From: Phragmites australis
Lineage: Eukaryota; Streptophyta; Magnoliopsida; Poales; Poaceae
DNA: 64,000 bases
Assembly (NCBI RefSeq): GCF_958298935.1
Contig: NC_084921.1
Location: 55,601,001-55,665,000, forward strand
Direction of reading: 5' to 3'
The notes beneath the pieces are model-generated. The model ran no database searches. It was not told the DNA's origin and was given only the letters and a program-made list of their open reading frames with translations. The position numbers and the translations under genes are program-made. The first letter of the stretch is position 1; every line of letters begins with the position of its first letter. Shown in pieces: positions 59,393 to 64,000 of the stretch.

Positions 59393-60680
59393 ACGCATTT
59401 TTGTGTTCTGGTAAGTGATGTTAATTTATTTTGGATTGCCCAAGTTTGAATTCCCGACGACAGGCAAGTCTGGCTCTAAGGATCCGAGTTGCCGCGGGGT
59501 GTTCTTCGTTGGGTACAACCCGGACGAGCCCGTTGTGTCCCAGATCTGGGACATTGGGACGGGATCCCGAGGCTTCGGGGTTCGACAGAAAATAGTGAAG
59601 GCATCCATGGTCCCGGCGCCAAGGGGAGTCCACGGCTCGCAAGCTCTGGATGAGCCGGCCACATTAGCAGCAAAGCGCTCATCGCGGCAGGACGACTAAC
59701 ATCCAGCCCTGTGGCGTAAACTAAAACCATCAGCTAGGTAAGGTCCGAGCAAGAAAAGGAGTGCCAAGAGGCTAATAGCTTTAGTTGTTTCGTCGGACAG
59801 GTTTAACCCGAGGAATAACAGAAGGGGCTGCGCTTGGCACCACGGATGCACGAACCAGCACTGCGTCATCAAGTACATGGTTCAATTATGTTTTTCCAAT
59901 TAATAGTAGCATTGCGGAGTATGAGGGCCATTTATCCGGAACGTGAGTGACACCCGTGTCAGGGAAAAGCACCTACTAGCGATGAGGGACTCGCTACTGG
60001 GTGTGACCCAAGTGCCAAAGGGTTGTTCAACACTCGGGCCAGATGATGGCCGCATACCACTCCGAAGTGAGAAAGCTGGAGCGATGCTCCGTCGACCAGG
60101 AAGTCCCGTACATCCCTCGCAAGGACTACTTCTTTGGTTGATGGGCTGGTCCGTCTGGCCTCTTCTTGCGAACCTGCCCCGGTCGGAGCCTTTGAAAAAA
60201 GATTCACACGACCACCCACTGCGGTCTCGGGCCAACGTGGAAGGTATGCTCCGCTGGTAAACGAAGCACCAGAGGCAACACCTTTGGAGGCAATGCCTCC
60301 CTCGGTGCCGTCGACCTCGGGTGGCCATCATGTGGTTGCCCTGCTCCATTCGGGTACGAACTGGATGGATCAAATCTTGGACTACCTTTAGAATCAAGCA
60401 GCCCTCGGCGACGATGTGTCAGCAGAAAGGGTCACGCGGGCAATCCGCAAGAATCCTCCCTGGTAGAGGGACGTCTCTGCCACCAAAAGAGCAATGACTC
60501 TTTACTGAAATACATCGCTCGGGTTGGGGGGAGCACAGCGCTCCCTAACATCCTTGGAGGCTTATGTGGAGGCCGAACCTCTCACCGCCCTCCGGGATGT
60601 CTGCGAGCCGGTGAAATGGTGCGTGTCGCATTGGTACCGCGGCCGAAATACCAACCTACCGGCCTAGGCACCACACACCC
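59393..60680 (+). other. gypsy internal region, decayed
   Basis: It follows the primer-binding site and should correspond to leader and gag. Open frames on both strands are short and I recognise no gag zinc knuckle or protease. Large deletions are likely, since pol sequence appears only about 1.3 kb from the LTR. Confidence 0.5.
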
Positions 60681-60689
60681 TACAACTCT

Positions 60690-60870
60690 CACGGTCTTTC
60701 GCTATCGTGGGGGCTCAGCATCATTGGAACATTCCCTATAAAGCCCAGGCGTTTGCCATTTTCCCACTCAAAGCAGTCGGCAAGTTCACCAAGTGGATTG
60801 AGACCGAGCCTGTTAGGGAGATCACCGCCACAGTAGATAGGAAAGTCCATACGAGTGCTGGTTGTACGGC
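60690..60870 (+). pseudogene. gypsy pol fragment (start of integrase core)
   Basis: One frame reads VGKFTKWIETEPVREITA, the conserved FTKWIE(A/V)EPV segment that opens the integrase catalytic core in grass gypsy elements. The reverse transcriptase before it and the rest of the integrase after it are missing or scrambled. Confidence 0.7.
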
Positions 60871-61841
60871 TTGACAATCCAAGTCGCGCAAAAACAGGCA
60901 ACGTAACTCGATTTGCCTGTTGGCAATCGCACCTGGTCGCCTCATTTTGCCAACCATCCGGTCCAGACCGGGTGGTCGGATGAGGATGTCAATAACGACT
61001 CGTGCAAGTGAGTTCCGTGAACGTGCTAATTAATGCTCGAGCAGCCCGGTCCTAACAAAACCTCAGGCGCCACCACGACCACTGGTCGCGGGCGACCTCG
61101 GCCTTGGTTCAGTCCGAGGCTGAGCTGGTCATATTAAACTCCTCCCGAAGGGAGGGGTCCCCCATAATGACCTATAGATTCCCGGCCAGGTGGGTCAGGT
61201 TGGCCTGGGTGGTCAACCGCTAGTCGCACAGCCCGTGAAACACAGTTTTTGTGTTAAAAGGCTGCTCAGCGACGAGCCTATTTTTTCTATTTTGCAGGAC
61301 CTCCCGGACGAGCGTGGACTAGACCTGTAAGTGTTTCAAATCCAAGAAACCAGGCTTTTCTGTGTTGCAGGACTTCATGGACAAGCTATATTTCCCACTA
61401 AATTGTAAGCATTTCCATTGTTATGATCTGACCGCCTGGTCAGCACTCTTTTCCGCCGACCAGAACTATTAGGAAATATGATCGGTTTTTCTTGCAGCCA
61501 GTTCGGCCTAGCTCACTCGCTTAGGTCGGGGGAATAGGGTCCCACATTAAACGCTCACACGCTGTCAAAAAAAGCAGGCCCCTGATGGATAACGACCACA
61601 AAGCCACAAGCCCTGACTCGGGTCGAGCGCTGGTTGCCACCGAAAAGCTTGTCGTGCTAAACATTCGCCCTTGGGGCCGAAAACCAGGACCAGTGAGCAG
61701 GTTGACGCAACCCTCCCCGAACATTACAAGCGCTTGGTGGCTACTCACCATTCAAGCGCAGAAAATTCCATATCTAGACAAGCATTCGTCATTAACAAAG
61801 CGACTGCTCAAATAAAGACCCAGGGGCTAGCGCCAATCAAC
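60871..61841. other. gypsy internal non-coding sequence
   Basis: Between the pol fragment and the antisense open frames. It contains repeated CTGGTC/GACCAG-type motifs also found across the rest of the element. No protein was recognised. Confidence 0.4.
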
Positions 61842-62366
61842 CTAGGACCCAAAAATACTCCTAAGCGGGTTGAACCGGACGATCCAAATACAGGATCGAA
61901 CGGCATACAAAAATATGTCAGCACAGGCGTCGAGCTCCTCCGTGGTCATTCGGGTACCTCCGAAGCCAGCGCCGACTACGGGCAGGAGGTCCAGGTCAGG
62001 GAAGTGATCTTGAACGCAAGCGAGGGCAATACAGGCACCAGAGACTCCGACTTCAAAAAGGTGGTCGCTGACGGTCTTGTGAATCCTCTGCTCGAGGCCG
62101 CCTGCCTCTTCAGAAGCCGCCAAAAACCACTCAATATGTCCGGTCACGGTGTTCCCAGGAGTTAGACGAACCTGAACACCAGCGGACCGAAGCAATGAGT
62201 CAAAAGGAGTAAAGGCTCGGCTAAGCTGGTCATAAAAGGCCACTCGCCACTCGTCGCTCTCCCTGGTCATCTGCCCTAGGTCCCTTTGCACCGCGAGCAA
62301 ATCCTCCTGACAACAGCGAAGGTAGTCACAGAGTTCCTCTCTCTGCTGGACGCTCTCCCTGGTCAC
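61842..62366 (-). CDS. antisense open frame of the gypsy element (retroelement-associated, coiled coil)
   Basis: An uninterrupted 174-codon frame, antisense to the LTR. It has a charged heptad-like first third (EELCDYLRCCQEDLLAVQRD) and then a globular-looking part (TVTGHIEWFLAASEEAGGLE). There is no ATG at the start, so it is probably an exon or decayed part of a longer frame. It resembles proteins often annotated in grasses as putative gypsy-type transposon proteins, but that is recalled rather than tested. Confidence 0.45.
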   Translation of the reverse strand: MTRESVQQREELCDYLRCCQEDLLAVQRDLGQMTRESDEWRVAFYDQLSRAFTPFDSLLRSAGVQVRLTPGNTVTGHIEWFLAASEEAGGLEQRIHKTVSDHLFEVGVSGACIALACVQDHFPDLDLLPVVGAGFGGTRMTTEELDACADIFLYAVRSCIWIVRFNPLRSIFGS

Positions 62367-62791
62367 CCACTCGAGATCCCTCTGCGCCGCGAGCAGTTCC
62401 TCTCGGCAAGCTAGTCAAGATTCAGGTCAATGACCACACAGGAGTCAGCCAAATACATCTCGCATAGATAACCAGGGACCGTCATGTGGTTCAAGTGACC
62501 GGATTAACACACTTTGTGAGTCACTCGGCACATCCACTCGCTCAACCACGAGTCCCAGCTCACTTCCGGCTGACACCCCAAGGGCTCGCTGGTCAGCAGG
62601 ATTGTCACCAAGATGGACCGGAGGGACAAACAGAGCCTGGGGGATGATTTGCGCGAGTGCGGGCTCGGTGCGAGTGGATGGTTCAGACACTCCAGGAATT
62701 CTACGACCACAGCGAGATAAGCTCATCAGGGAACAAAACACAGAGGTTCCATTCAAATATATTGCAGAACAAAAAACTACAATCTAGCTCA

Positions 62792-63436
62792 TTACTCCTC
62801 GGAGGCTTCCACCCGGAAGTTAGACGCCACAAAATCCACGGCTCCTTGGCACTCCCGCCACAGCCTCTCGTCAGCCTCAGGTTCGGCGACCGCGACTCCC
62901 TCCCGGACAAGGTCCAGGTTGAAGCTGGGATCGCAACTGTGGTAGCACTGGAAGATGTACTCCGCGGTTGACCTGACCGCCATCGCCACGTCCTCGGCCC
63001 CTCTCACCACCAGAATTGCTGGGAGCTCGGAGAAGTTCTCCGCCAACACCATGGTGGCATATGCCCCGGCTCGTGCGGTGTGGCTGTCCTTGGGCTCAGT
63101 GGCTCCCATCCCGAGACTCCTCAAGGGAGCTGCGAGCAGCTTGAAGGCGTCCTGAAGTATACGGAGGGTGGTACACTCATCCTCCTGGAGCTGGGAGTGC
63201 TCGGCGGAAAGCGCAGCTTTCTCCCACTGGAGCTCGCCAAACCGCCACTGTAGCGAGCGTCCGGCCTCCCTCTCTTGGGCCAGCTGTCTCTCTAGCTCGA
63301 CGCACCAGCTAGTCGCCGTATCCCTCTCCTCGACCAGCTTACGAATGGAGGCAGGGATACGGCCGACCAAGCCAAGTAGGTCGGTGGCCGGCACGGGCTC
63401 CTCAACTGGTGTCACCGTCGACGCTCCAAGGAGCAA
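62792..63436 (-). CDS. antisense open frame of the gypsy element (coiled coil, transposon-associated)
   Basis: An uninterrupted frame of 214 codons. A heptad-rich segment (ERDTATSWCVELERQLAQER, then ELQWEKAALSAEHSQLQEDE) is followed by a region containing FSELPAILVVRGAEDVAMAV and an acidic C-terminus that ends at a stop at 62792. No in-frame ATG opens it. It shares strand and style with 61842-62366 and 63596-63802, so these may be pieces of one antisense gene carried by the retroelement. Confidence 0.5.
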   Translation of the reverse strand: MLLGASTVTPVEEPVPATDLLGLVGRIPASIRKLVEERDTATSWCVELERQLAQEREAGRSLQWRFGELQWEKAALSAEHSQLQEDECTTLRILQDAFKLLAAPLRSLGMGATEPKDSHTARAGAYATMVLAENFSELPAILVVRGAEDVAMAVRSTAEYIFQCYHSCDPSFNLDLVREGVAVAEPEADERLWRECQGAVDFVASNFRVEASEE

Positions 63437-63595
63437 GGCAGGAGCGAATGGAGTGGCCGGTGTGACCTACGGTGGCACCATTGGACGGGCCACGTCGGGG
63501 GCGGCCGGAGCCACCACGGCCCTGTAGCAAATAGCTAGGTTACAAAACCCAGAAGCAAAGATAATTACCAGAATCTGGACTAATCCAGAGCAAAC

Positions 63596-63802
63596 TTACA
63601 GAGGCAACGACGGGCTAAGCATGAGTCTACTCCTCACAAACCCGTCAGGCCCGCCGGTCGGGGAGGTCAGCCTTAGTGTAAGGCCACCAGCACTCGGGGT
63701 CCCGCGAGCGCGTTTGGACGCCTCTGCGGTGGGCGAATCATCCTTCGGCCTTTTGCCACGCTGTGTGGGCATGAGGGTTAAGATGGACTGGTCGGCGCCC
63801 AT
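63596..63802 (-). CDS. antisense open frame with Met start, likely upstream part of the same antisense gene
   Basis: A 68-codon frame starting MGADQSILTLMPTQRGKRPK, basic and Ser/Pro-rich, on the same strand and upstream (in transcription) of 63436-62792. A spliced connection is possible; donor and acceptor were not established. Confidence 0.3.
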   Translation of the reverse strand: MGADQSILTLMPTQRGKRPKDDSPTAEASKRARGTPSAGGLTLRLTSPTGGPDGFVRSRLMLSPSLPL

Positions 63803-64000
63803 CTGATCGTAGGGTGGCTAGTCGAACCCAACCGGGTCGAGCGGCGCCTGGGCTGGTCGAATCCGGTCACCACTCGCCAGGTCACGACCAGTCTGGTCAG
63901 GGCACCACTGGTCGGCCTCCTCCTGGCTGACGCCAGTTGCGGGACCACCAACCGCAACCATCACTTGGCCCGGGGCGGGCTGGCTGCCGCCAGCGCGACC

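Larger units (their letters stand above)
58639..64000 (+). mobile_element. Ty3/gypsy-type LTR retrotransposon, incomplete at the window edge
   Basis: The 5' LTR (58639-59371) begins TGTCGGTGTAAAGG and ends CCCCCGACA. It is followed at 59374 by TGGCGCGCCAAGTAGGGG, a primer-binding-type sequence seen in many grass gypsy elements. The 5 bp before it (ACATA) is the expected target duplication, but the far end lies outside the window. The interior is decayed: only an integrase-start fragment is recognisable on the plus strand, with antisense open frames further on. It is inserted in the LTR of the copia-like element at 56422. Confidence 0.85.

Overview
The window is nuclear DNA from a flowering plant, almost certainly a grass. 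The genes are intron-rich with GT-AG and a few GC-AG introns, coding exons are GC-rich at their 5' ends, and the gaps are filled with LTR retrotransposons, a LINE and MITEs. I derived exon structures by hand from splice sites, reading-frame continuity and protein-family conservation. Every intact multi-exon model below sums to a whole number of codons.

The left part (1-36 kb) is gene-rich. It holds a CBS/PB1-domain membrane protein (2226-6085, +), a coiled-coil membrane protein of unknown function (7141-8214, +), chlorophyllide a oxygenase (8832-16871, -), a broken alkaline phytoceramidase-like gene (18978-22311, -), UFM1 (24982-27054, -), the box C/D snoRNP assembly factor BCD1 (27864-30667, -) and ribosomal protein eS10 (31374-33690, -). 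The CAO gene carries a dead LINE of about 4.6 kb, in antisense orientation, inside its first intron. The phytoceramidase copy has a premature stop, a one-base frameshift and missing internal exons. Its gap now holds a LINE fragment, a TA microsatellite and tandem hairpin repeats.

The middle (35-40 kb) has a class III secretory peroxidase (35413-37478, +) and a truncated duplicate of its last exon (39481-39830).

The right part (41-57 kb) is a cytosolic sulfotransferase cluster: a truncated pseudogene (41330-41781), a pseudogene shredded by insertions (48220-54619) and one intact copy (55100-56083). A full-length copia element with apparently identical 196-bp LTRs and an uninterrupted 1439-codon gag-pol (43334-48130) sits just upstream of the shredded copy. 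An older, degenerate copia element (48550-53237) and a non-autonomous hAT element (53357-54020) lie inside it. Each of the three has a recognisable target-site duplication.

The right end (56.4-64 kb) is nested repeats. A non-autonomous copia-like element has its second LTR interrupted by a gypsy element with a 733-bp LTR. The gypsy element runs off the window and has a decayed pol fragment plus antisense open frames.

The functional genes are unrelated housekeeping or metabolic genes (chlorophyll b synthesis, ufmylation, ribosome and snoRNP biogenesis, cell-wall redox, sulfonation), not a pathway cluster. I found no RNA genes, CRISPR array or convincing new multi-gene system. The most interesting material is structural: how the repeats have shaped the CAO intron, the phytoceramidase pseudogene and the sulfotransferase cluster.
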